From Bathymodiolus brooksi (lineage: Eukaryota; Mollusca; Bivalvia; Mytilida; Modiolidae), in the NCBI GenBank assembly GCA_963680875.1, contig OY804589.1, positions 30,668,962 through 30,732,961 on the forward strand: DNA of 64,000 nt. The letters run 5' to 3'. Of this stretch, positions 51,017 to 63,100 are shown one piece after another; position 1 is the first letter of the stretch, and each line of letters starts with the position of its first letter. Below the pieces are notes generated by a model. It ran no database searches. It was not told the origin of the DNA and worked only from the letters and a program-made list of their open reading frames with translations. The position numbers were made by a program, and so were the translations under genes.

Positions 51017-54000
51017 ATGGGGACCGGCAGCGGTGAAAACATAGGTAAACCGTTTTATTTTAACCTACCGCCGGACATTGGTTTTACATTATTTACTCCA
51101 ATCAAGGGGCGTATAGACAGTCGTACTGTATATAGATATAACGCAGAGACATGTACAAACATTTTGAGGTATAATACTTGTATATCAAGCTATCCTGGAG
51201 ACCGGAAGTGGACGACAATTGAGCCATAATGGTTGTACAGCCGGCAATTTTGACCTACCCGACCATGGTTTTTTACCTCTTACTTGGTCCACAGGTCCTA
51301 TGGATTGATATACGGGGATTAGTTATCAAGCAGAGGCATTGACAAACGTTTTGAAGTATCATACATGTAGATCAAGCCTCCCTCAGGACCGGAAGTTGCC
51401 TATTACGGAGCTAAAATGGGATGCCAGGACCGTGACGGATATTCCGGGTAATAACGCATATTGGTTTTTCGCATTTTTCTGGCTAACGAAGGGCTCCAGA
51501 AATAACAACTAAACATATATATTAAGCAGAGACCCATGTGCACATATTTGTTAATGTATTTGGTTATTCGGGCCGCCATGGGGACCGGAAGGGGGTGAAA
51601 ACATAGGTAAACCGTTTTATTTTAACCTACCGCCGGACATTGGTTTTACATTATTTACTCCAATCAAGGGGCGTATAGACAGTCTTACTGTATATATTTA
51701 TAAAGCAGAGACATGTACAAACATTTTGAGGTATAATACATGTATGTCAAGCTATCCTGGAGACCGGAAGTGGACGACAATTGAGCCATAATGGTTGTAC
51801 AGCCAGCAATTTTGACCTACCCAACATGGTTTTTTACCTCTTACTTGGTCCACAGGTCCTATGGAATGATCTACGGGGAATAGTTATCAAGCAGAGTCAT
51901 TGACAAACGTTCTGAAGTATCATACATGTAGATCAAGCCTCCCTGAGGACCGGAGGTTGCCTATTACGGAACTAAAATGGGATGCCAGGACCGTGACGGA
52001 TATTCCGGGTAATAACGCATATTGGTTTTTCGCATTTTTCTGGCTAACGAAGGGCTCCAGAAATAAAAACTAAACATATATATTAAGCAGAGACCCCTGT
52101 GCACATATTTGTTAATGTATTTGGTTATTCGGGCCGCCATGGGGACCGGAAGGGGGTGAAAACATAGGTAAACCGTTTTATTTTAACCTACCGCCGGACA
52201 TTGGTTTTACATTATTTACTCCAATCAAGGGGCGTATAGACAGTCTTACTGTATATATTTATAAGGCAGAGACATGTACAAACATTTTGAGGTATAATAC
52301 ATGTATGTCAAGCTATCCTGGAGACCGGAAGTGGACGACAATTGAGCCATAATGGTTGTACAGCCAGCAATTTTGACCTACCCGACCATGGTGTTTTACC
52401 TCTTACTTGGTCCACAGGTCCTATGGAATGATCTACGGGGAATAGTTATCAAGCAGAGTCATTGACAAACGTTCTGAAGTATCATACATGTAGATCAAGC
52501 CTCCCTGAGGACCGGAAGTTGCCTATTACGGAACTAAAATGGGATGCCAGGACCGTGACGGATATTCCGGGTAATAACGCATATTGGTTTTTCGCATTTT
52601 TCTGGCTAACGAAGAGCTCCAGAAATAAAAACTAAACATATATATTAAGCAGAGACACCTGTGCACATATTTGTTAAGGTATTTGTTTATTCGGGCCGCC
52701 ATGGGGACCGGCAGCGGTGAAAACATAGGTAAACCGTTTTATTTTAACCTACCGCCGGACATTGGTTTTACATTATTTACTCCAATCAAGGGGCGTATAG
52801 ACAGTCGTACTGTATATAGATATAACGCAGAGACATGTACAAACATTTTGAGGTATAATACTTGTATATCAAGCTATCCTGGAGACCGGAAGTGGACGAC
52901 AATTGAGCCATAATGGTTGTACAGCCGGCAATTTTGACCTACCCGACCATGGTTTTTTACCTCTTACTTGGTCCACAGGTCCTATGGATTGATATACGGG
53001 GATTAGTTATCAAGCAGAGGCATTGACAAACGTTTTGAAGTATCATACATGTAGATCAAGCCTCCCTCAGGACCGGAAGTTGCCTATTACGGAGCTAAAA
53101 TGGGATGCCAGGACCGTGACGGATATTCCGGGTAATAACGCATATTGGTTTTTCGCATTTTTCTGGCTAACGAAGGGCTCCAGAAATAACAACTAAACAT
53201 ATATATTAAGCAGAGACCCATGTGCACATATTTGTTAATGTATTTGGTTATTCGGGCCGCCATGGGGACCGGAAGGGGGTGAAAACATAGGTAAACCGTT
53301 TTATTTTAACCTACCGCCGGACATTGGTTTTACATTATTTACTCCAATCAAGGGGCGTATAGACAGTCTTACTGTATATATTTATAAAGCAGAGACATGT
53401 ACAAACATTTTGAGGTATAATACATGTATGTCAAGCTATCCTGGAGACCGGAAGTGGACGACAATTGAGCCATAATGGTTGTACAGCCAGCAATTTTGAC
53501 CTACCCAACATGGTTTTTTACCTCTTACTTGGTCCACAGGTCCTATGGAATGATCTACGGGGAATAGTTATCAAGCAGAGTCATTGACAAACGTTCTGAA
53601 GTATCATACATGTAGATCAAGCCTCCCTGAGGACCGGAGGTTGCCTATTACGGAACTAAAATGGGATGCCAGGACCGTGACGGATATTCCGGGTAATAAC
53701 GCATATTGGTTTTTCGCATTTTTCTGGCTAACGAAGGGCTCCAGAAATAAAAACTAAACATATATATTAAGCAGAGACCCCTGTGCACATATTTGTTAAT
53801 GTATTTGGTTATTCGGGCCGCCATGGGGACCGGAAGGGGGTGAAAACATAGGTAAACCGTTTTATTTTAACCTACCGCCGGACATTGGTTTTACATTATT
53901 TACTCCAATCAAGGGGCGTATAGACAGTCTTACTGTATATATTTATAAGGCAGAGACATGTACAAACATTTTGAGGTATAATACATGTATGTCAAGCTAT

Positions 54001-54384
54001 CCTGGAGACCGGAAGTGGACGACAATTGAGCCATAATGGTTGTACAGCCAGCAATTTTGACCTACCCGACCATGGTGTTTTACCTCTTACTTGGTCCACA
54101 GGTCCTATGGAATGATCTACGGGGAATAGTTATCAAGCAGAGGCATTGACAAACGTTCTGAAGTATCATACATGTAGATCAAGCCTCCCTGAGGACCGGA
54201 AGTTGCCTATTACGGAGCTAAAATGGGATGCCAGGACCGTGACGGATATTCCGGGTAATAACGCATATTGGTTTTTCGCATTTTTCTGGCTAACGAAGAG
54301 CTCCAGAAATAAAATCTAAACATATATATTAAGCAGAGACGCCTGTGCACATATTTGTTAATGTATTTGGTTATTCGGGCAGCC
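51017..54384 (+). repeat. 1684-bp three-monomer tandem duplication
   Basis: Monomers at 51017, 51578 and 52139 match those at 52701, 53262 and 53823. The first of each trio has CAGTCGTACTGTATATAGAT and AACGCAGAG, and the last has CCATGGTGTTTTACC. The match weakens in subunit B of the third monomer: GAGTCATTG, GGAACTAA and GACACCTG in the left copy, GAGGCATTG, GGAGCTAA and GACGCCTG in the right. The right end therefore lies about 250-300 bp before 54384. Confidence 0.8.
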
Positions 54385-57192
54385 ATGGGGACCGGAAGGG
54401 GGTGAAAACATAGGTAAACCGTTTTATTTTAACCTACCGCCGGACATTGGTTTTACATTATTTACTCCAATCAAGGGGCGTATAGACAGTCTTACTGTAT
54501 ATATTTATAAGGCAGAGACATGTACAAACATTTTGAGGTATAATACATGTATGTCAAGCTATCCTGGAGACCGGAAGTGGACGACAATTGAGCCATAATG
54601 GTTGTACAGCCAGCAATTTTGACCTACCCAACATGGTTTTTTACCTCTTACTTGGTCCACAGGTCCTATGGAATGATCTACGGGGAATAGTTATCAAGCA
54701 GAGTCATTGACAAACGTTCTGAAGTATCATACATGTAGATCAAGCCTCCCTGAGGACCGGAGGTTGCCTATTACGGAACTAAAATGGGATGCCAGGACCG
54801 TGACGGATATTCCGGGTAATAACGCATATTGGTTTTTCGCATTTTTCTGGCTAACGAAGGGCTCCAGAAATAAAAACTAAACATATATATTAAGCAGAGA
54901 CCCCTGTGCACATATTTGTTAATGTATTTGGTTATTCGGGCCGCCATGGGGACCGGAAGGGGGTGAAAACATAGGTAAACCGTTTTATTTTAACCTACCG
55001 CCGGACATTGGTTTTACATTATTTACTCCAATCAAGGGGCGTATAGACAGTCTTACTGTATATATTTATAAGGCAGAGACATGTACAAACATTTTGAGGT
55101 ATAATACATGTATGTCAAGCTATCCTGGAGACCGGAAGTGGACGACAATTGAGCCATAATGGTTGTACAGCCAGCAATTTTGACCTACCCGACCATGGTG
55201 TTTTACCTCTTACTTGGTCCACAGGTCCTATGGAATGATCTACGGGGAATAGTTATCAAGCAGAGGCATTGACAAACGTTCTGAAGTATCATACATGTAG
55301 ATCAAGCCTCCCTGAGGACCGGAAGTTGCCTATTACGGAGCTAAAATGGGATGCCAGGACCGTGACGGATATTCCGGGTAATAACGCATATTGGTTTTTC
55401 GCATTTTTCTGGCTAACGAAGAGCTCCAGAAATAAAATCTAAACATATATATTAAGCAGAGACGCCTGTGCACATATTTGTTAATGTATTTGGTTATTCG
55501 GGCAGCCATGGGGACCGGAAGGGGGTGAAAACATAGGTAAACCGTTTTATTTTAACCTACCGCCGGACATTGGTTTTACATTATTTACTCCAATCAAGGG
55601 GCGTATAGACAGTCTTACTGTATATATTTATAAGGCAGAGACATGTACAAACATTTTGAGGTATAATACATGTATGTCAAGCTATCCTGGAGACCGGAAG
55701 TGGACGACAATTGAGCCATAATGGTTGTACAGCCAGCAATTTTGACCTACCCAACATGGTTTTTTACCTCTTACTTGGTCCACAGGTCCTATGGAATGAT
55801 CTACGGGGAATAGTTATCAAGCAGAGTCATTGACAAACGTTCTGAAGTATCATACATGTAGATCAAGCCTCCCTGAGGACCGGAGGTTGCCTATTACGGA
55901 ACTAAAATGGGATGCCAGGACCGTGACGGATATTCCGGGTAATAACGCATATTGGTTTTTCGCATTTTTCTGGCTAACGAAGGGCTCCAGAAATAAAAAC
56001 TAAACATATATATTAAGCAGAGACCCCTGTGCACATATTTGTTAATGTATTTGGTTATTCGGGCCGCCATGGGGACCGGAAGGGGGTGAAAACATAGGTA
56101 AACCGTTTTATTTTAACCTACCGCCGGACATTGGTTTTACATTATTTACTCCAATCAAGGGGCGTATAGACAGTCTTACTGTATATATTTATAAGGCAGA
56201 GACATGTACAAACATTTTGAGGTATAATACATGTATGTCAAGCTATCCTGGAGACCGGAAGTGGACGACAATTGAGCCATAATGGTTGTACAGCCAGCAA
56301 TTTTGACCTACCCGACCATGGTTTTTTACCTCTTACTTGGTCCACAGGTCCTATGGAATGATCTACGGGGAATAGTTATCAAGCAGAGGCATTGACAAAC
56401 GTTCTGAAGTATCATACATGTAGATCAAGCCTCCCTGAGGACCGGAAGTTGCCTATTACGGAACTAAAATGGGATGCCAGGACCGTGACGGATATTCCGG
56501 GTAATAACGCATATTGGTTTTTCGCATTTTTCTGGCTAACGAAGAGCTCCAGAAATAAAATCTAAACATATATATTAAGCAGAGACGCCTGTGCACATAT
56601 TTGTTAATGTATTTGGTTATTCGGGCAGCCATGGGGACCGGAAGGGGGTGAAAACATAGGTAAACCGTTTTATTTTAACCTACCGCCGGACATTGGTTTT
56701 ACATTATTTACTCCAATCAAGGGGCGTATAGACAGTCGTACTGTATATAGATATAACGCAGAGACATGTACAAACATTTTGAGGTATAATACTTGTATAT
56801 CAAGCTATCCAGGAGACCGGAAGTGGACGACAATTGAGCCATAATGGTTGTACAGCCGGCAATTTTGACCTACCCGACCATGGTTTTTTACCTCTTACTT
56901 GGTCCACAGGTCCTATGGATTGATATACGGGGATTAGTTATCAAGCAGAGGCATTGACAAACGTTTTGAAGTATCATACATGTAGATCAAGCCTCCCTCA
57001 GGACCGGAAGTTGCCTATTACGGAGCTAAAATGGGATGCCAGGACCGTGACGGATATTCCGGGTAATAACGCATATTGGTTTTTCGCATTTTTCTGGCTA
57101 ACGAAGGGCTCCAGAAATAACAACTAAACATATATATTAAGCAGAGACCCATGTGCACATATTTGTTAATGTATTTGGTTATTCGGGCCGCC
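53823..57192 (+). repeat. 1123-bp two-monomer higher-order units
   Basis: Two monomer types alternate: CGGGCCGCC-type at 53823, 54946 and 56069, and CGGGCAGCC-type preceded by GACGCCTGTG at 54385, 55508 and 56631. The spacing is 1123 bp each time. The same dimer is seen again at 57754/58316 and 58877/59439. This is the shortest higher-order unit in the satellite. The last member (56631) is a hybrid, noted separately. Confidence 0.8.
56631..57192 (+). repeat. Hybrid satellite monomer marking a roughly 3.9-kb duplication
   Basis: The left part is class-2 CGGGCAGCC type (GAAGGGGGTG, 56641-56650). From 56737 it carries CGTACTGTATATAGATATAACG, which elsewhere in the window occurs only in class-1 monomers such as 52701. 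After it, monomers 57193 and 57754 match 53262 and 53823 at an offset of 3931 bp, while 58877 best matches 56069 (offset 2808). The crossover is therefore bracketed to 56651-56736, and one 1123-bp dimer differs between the copies. Confidence 0.75.
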
Positions 57193-60100
57193 ATGGGGAC
57201 CGGAAGGGGGTGAAAACATAGGTAAACCGTTTTATTTTAACCTACCGCCGGACATTGGTTTTACATTATTTACTCCAATCAAGGGGCGTATAGACAGTCT
57301 TACTGTATATATTTATAAAGCAGAGACATGTACAAACATTTTGAGGTATAATACATGTATGTCAAGCTATCCTGGAGACCGGAAGTGGACGACAATTGAG
57401 CCATAATGGTTGTACAGCCAGCAATTTTGACCTACCCAACATGGTTTTTTACCTCTTACTTGGTCCACAGGTCCTATGGAATGATCTACGGGGAATAGTT
57501 ATCAAGCAGAGTCATTGACAAACGTTCTGAAGTATCATACATGTAGATCAAGCCTCCCTGAGGACCGGAGGTTGCCTATTACGGAACTAAAATGGGATGC
57601 CAGGACCGTGACGGATATTCCGGGTAATAACGCATATTGGTTTTTCGCATTTTTCTGGCTAACGAAGGGCTCCAGAAATAAAAACTAAACATATATATTA
57701 AGCAGAGACCCCTGTGCACATATTTGTTAATGTATTTGGTTATTCGGGCCGCCATGGGGACCGGAAGGGGGTGAAAACATAGGTAAACCGTTTTATTTTA
57801 ACCTACCGCCGGACATTGGTTTTACATTATTTACTCCAATCAAGGGGCGTATAGACAGTCTTACTGTATATATTTATAAGGCAGAGACATGTACAAACAT
57901 TTTGAGGTATAATACATGTATGTCAAGCTATCCTGGAGACCGGAAGTGGACGACAATTGAGCCATAATGGTTGTACAGCCAGCAATTTTGACCTACCCGA
58001 CCATGGTGTTTTACCTCTTACTTGGTCCACAGGTCCTATGGAATGATCTACGGGGAATAGTTATCAAGCAGAGGCATTGACAAACGTTCTGAAGTATCAT
58101 ACATGTAGATCAAGCCTCCCTGAGGACCGGAAGTTGCCTATTACGGAGCTAAAATGGGATGCCAGGACCGTGACGGATATTCCGGGTAATAACGCATATT
58201 GGTTTTTCGCATTTTTCTGGCTAACGAAGAGCTCCAGAAATAAAATCTAAACATATATATTAAGCAGAGACGCCTGTGCACATATTTGTTAATGTATTTG
58301 GTTATTCGGGCAGCCATGGGGACCGGAAGGGGGTGAAAACATAGGTAAACCGTTTTATTTTAACCTACCGCCGGACATTGGTTTTACATTATTTACTCCA
58401 ATCAAGGGGCGTATAGACAGTCTTACTGTATATATTTATAAGGCAGAGACATGTACAAACATTTTGAGGTATAATACATGTATGTCAAGCTATCCTGGAG
58501 ACCGGAAGTGGACGACAATTGAGCCATAATGGTTGTACAGCCAGCAATTTTGACCTACCCAACATGGTTTTTTACCTCTTACTTGGTCCACAGGTCCTAT
58601 GGAATGATCTACGGGGAATAGTTATCAAGCAGAGTCATTGACAAACGTTCTGAAGTATCATACATGTAGATCAAGCCTCCCTGAGGACCGGAGGTTGCCT
58701 ATTACGGAACTAAAATGGGATGCCAGGACCGTGACGGATATTCCGGGTAATAACGCATATTGGTTTTTCGCATTTTTCTGGCTAACGAAGGGCTCCAGAA
58801 ATAAAAACTAAACATATATATTAAGCAGAGACCCCTGTGCACATATTTGTTAATGTATTTGGTTATTCGGGCCGCCATGGGGACCGGAAGGGGGTGAAAA
58901 CATAGGTAAACCGTTTTATTTTAACCTACCGCCGGACATTGGTTTTACATTATTTACTCCAATCAAGGGGCGTATAGACAGTCTTACTGTATATATTTAT
59001 AAGGCAGAGACATGTACAAACATTTTGAGGTATAATACATGTATGTCAAGCTATCCTGGAGACCGGAAGTGGACGACAATTGAGCCATAATGGTTGTACA
59101 GCCAGCAATTTTGACCTACCCGACCATGGTTTTTTACCTCTTACTTGGTCCACAGGTCCTATGGAATGATCTACGGGGAATAGTTATCAAGCAGAGGCAT
59201 TGACAAACGTTCTGAAGTATCATACATGTAGATCAAGCCTCCCTGAGGACCGGAAGTTGCCTATTACGGAACTAAAATGGGATGCCAGGACCGTGACGGA
59301 TATTCCGGGTAATAACGCATATTGGTTTTTCGCATTTTTCTGGCTAACGAAGAGCTCCAGAAATAAAATCTAAACATATATATTAAGCAGAGACGCCTGT
59401 GCACATATTTGTTAATGTATTTGGTTATTCGGGCAGCCATGGGGACCGGAAGGGGGTGAAAACATAGGTAAACCGTTTTATTTTAACCTACCGCCGGACA
59501 TTGGTTTTACATTATTTACTCCAATCAAGGGGCGTATAGACAGTCTTACTGTATATATTTATAAGGCAGAGACATGTACAAACATTTTGAGGTATAATAC
59601 ATGTATGTCAAGCTATCCTGGAGACCGGAAGTGAACGACAATTGAGCCATAAAGGTTGTACAGCCGGCAATTTTGACCTACCCGACCATGGTTTTTTACC
59701 TCTCACTTGGTCCACAGGTCCTATGGAATAATCTACGGGGAATAGTTATCAAGCAGAGGCATTGACAAACGTTTTGAAGTATCATACATGTAGATCAAGC
59801 CTCCCTGAGGACCGGAAGTTGCCTATTACGGAACTAAAATTGGATGCCAGGACCGTGACGGATATTCCGGGTAATAACGCATATTGGTTTTTCGCATTTT
59901 TCTGGCTAACGAAGGGCTCCAGAAATAAAAACTAAACATATATATTAAGCAGAGACCCCTGCGCACATATTTGTTAAGGTATTTCGTTATTCGGGCCGCC
60001 AGGGGGACCGGCAGCGGTGAAAACATAGGTAAACCGTTTTATTTTAACCTACCGCCGGACATTGGTTTTACATTATTTACTCCAATCAAGGGGCGTATAG

Positions 60101-63100
60101 ACAGTCTTACTGTATATATTTATAAGGCAGAGACATGTACAAACATTTTGAGGTATAATACATGTATGTCAAGCTATCCTGGAGACCGGAAGTGGACGAA
60201 AATTGAGCCATAATGGTTGTACAGCCGGCAATTTTTACCTACCCGACCATGGTTTTTTACATCTTACTTGGTCCACAGGTCCTATGGAATGATCTACGGG
60301 GAATAGTTATCAAGCAAAGGCATTGACAAACGTTTTGAAGTATCATACATGTAGATCAAGCCTCCCTGAGGACCGGAAGTTGCCTATTACGGAACTAAAA
60401 TGGGATGCCAGGACCGTGACGGATATTCCGGGTAATAACGCATATTGGTTTTTCGCATTTTTCTGGCTAACGAAGAGCTCCAGAAATAAAAACTAAACAT
60501 ATATATTAAGCAGAGACCCCTGTGCACATATTTGTTAATGTATTTGGTTATTCAGGCCGCCATGGGGACCGGAAGGGGGTGAAAACATAGGTAAACCGTT
60601 TTATTTTAACCTACCGCCGGACATTGGTTTTACATTATTTACTCCAATCAAGGGACATATAGACAGTCTTACTGTATATATTTATAAAGCAGAGACATGT
60701 ACAAACATTTTGAGGTATAATACATGTATGTCAAGCTATCCTGGAGACCGGAAGTGGACGACAATTGAGCCATAATGGTTGTACAGCCAGCAATTTTGAC
60801 CTACCCGACCATGGTTTTTTACCTCTTACTTGGTCCACAGATCCTATGGAATGATCTACGGGGAATAGTTATCAAGCAGAGTCATTGACAAACGTTCTGA
60901 AGTATCATACATGTAGATCAAGCCTCCCTGAGGACCGGAAGTTGCCTATTACGGAACTAAAATGGGATGCCAGGACCGTGACGGATATTCCGGGTAATAA
61001 CGCATATTGGTTTTTCGCATTTTTCTGGCTAACGAAGAGCTCCAGAAATAAAAACTAAACATATATATTAAGCAGAGACACCTGTGCACATATTTGTTAA
61101 GGTATTTGTTTATTCGGGCCGCCATGGGGACCGGCAGCGGTGAAAACATAGGTAAACCGTTTTATTTTAACCTACCGCCGGACATTGGTTTTACATTATT
61201 TACTCCAATCAAGGGGTGTATAGACAGTCGTACTGTATATAGTTATAACGCAGAGACATGTACAAACATTTTGAGGTATAATACTTGTATATCAAGCTAT
61301 CCTGGAGACCGGAAGTGGACGACAATTGAGCCATAATGGTTGTACAGCCAGCAATTTTGACCTACCCGACCATGGTTTTTTACCTCTTACTTGGTCCACA
61401 GGTCCTATGGATTGATATACGGGGATTAGTTATCAAGCAGAGGCATTGACAAACGTTTTGAAGTATCATACATGTAGATCAAGCCTCCCTCAGGACCGGA
61501 AGTTGCCTATTACGGAGCTAAAATGGGGTGCCAGGACCGTGACGGATATTCCGGGTAATAACGCATATTGGTTTTTCGCATTTTTCTGGCTAACGAAGGG
61601 CTCCAGAAATAAAATCTAAACATATATATTAAGCAGAGACCCCTGTGCACATATTTGTTAATGTATTTGGTTATTCGGGCAGTCATGGGGATCGGAAGGG
61701 GGTGAAAACATAGGTAAACCGTTTTATTTTAACCTACCGCCTGACATTGGTTTTACATTATTTACTCCAATCAAGGGGCGTATAGACAGTCTTACTGTAT
61801 ATATTTATAAGGCAGAGACATGTACAAACATTATGAGGTATAATACATGTATGTCAAGCTATCCTGGAGACCGAAAGTGGACGACAATTGAGCCATAATG
61901 GTTGTACAGCCAGCAATTTTGACCTACCCGACCATGGTTTTTTACCTCTTACTTGGTCCACAGGTCCTATGGAATGATCTACGGGGAATAGTTATCAAGC
62001 AGAGGCATTGACAAACGTTCTGAAGTATCATACATGTAGATCAAGCCTCCCTGAGGACCGGAAGTTGCCTATTACGGAACTAAAATGGGATGCCAGGACC
62101 GTGACGGATATTCCGGGTAATAACGCATATTGGTTTTTCGCATTTTTCTGGCTAACGAAGAGCTCCAGAAATAAAATCTAAACATATATATTAAGCAGAG
62201 ACCCCTGTGCACATATTTGTTAATGTATTTGGTTATTCGGGCAGCCATGGGGACCGGAAGGGGGTGAAAACATAGGTAAACCGTTTTATTTTAACCTACC
62301 GCCTGACATTGGTTTTACATTATTTACTCCAATCAAGGGCCGTATAGACAGTCTTACTGTATATATTTATAAGGCAGAGACATGTACAAACATTTTGAGG
62401 TATAATACATGTATGTCAAGCTATCCTGGAGACCGGAAGTGAACGACAATTGAGCCATAAAGGTTGTACAGCCGGTAATTTTGACCTACCCGACCATGGT
62501 TTTTTACCTCTTACTTGGTCCACAGGTCCTATGGAATAATCTACGGGGAATAGTTATCAAGCAGAGGCATTGACAAACGTTTTGAAGTATCATACATGTA
62601 GATCAAGCCTCCCTGAGGACCGGAAGTTGCCTATTACGGAACTAAAATTGGATGCCAGGACCGTGACGGATATTCCGGGTAATAACGCATATTGGTTTTT
62701 CGCATTTTTCTGGCTAACGAAGGGCTCCAGAAATAAAAACTAAACATATATATTAAGCAGAGACCCCTGCGTACATATTTGTTAAGGTATTTCGTTATTC
62801 GGGCAGCCATGGGGACCGGCAGCGGTGAAAACATAGGTAAACCGTTTTATTTTAACCTACCGCCGGACATTGGTTTTACATTATTTACTCCAATCAAGGG
62901 GCGTATAGACAATCTTACTGTATATATTTATAAAGCAGAGACATGTACAAACATTTTGAGGTATAATACATGTATGTCAAGCTATCCTGGAGATCGGAAG
63001 TGGACGAAAATTGAGCCATAATGGTTGTACAGCCGGCAATTTTTACCTACCCGACCATGGTTTTTTACATCTTACTTGGTCCACAGGTCCTATGGAATGA

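Noticed and set aside
35851..63021. The 70-codon plus-strand frame as a multi-copy gene family
   Set aside because: It is closed in most monomers by a 1-bp length difference. The differences seen among open copies change residues, one copy has lost its ATG, and no known domain is visible. The good start context is shared with closed copies.
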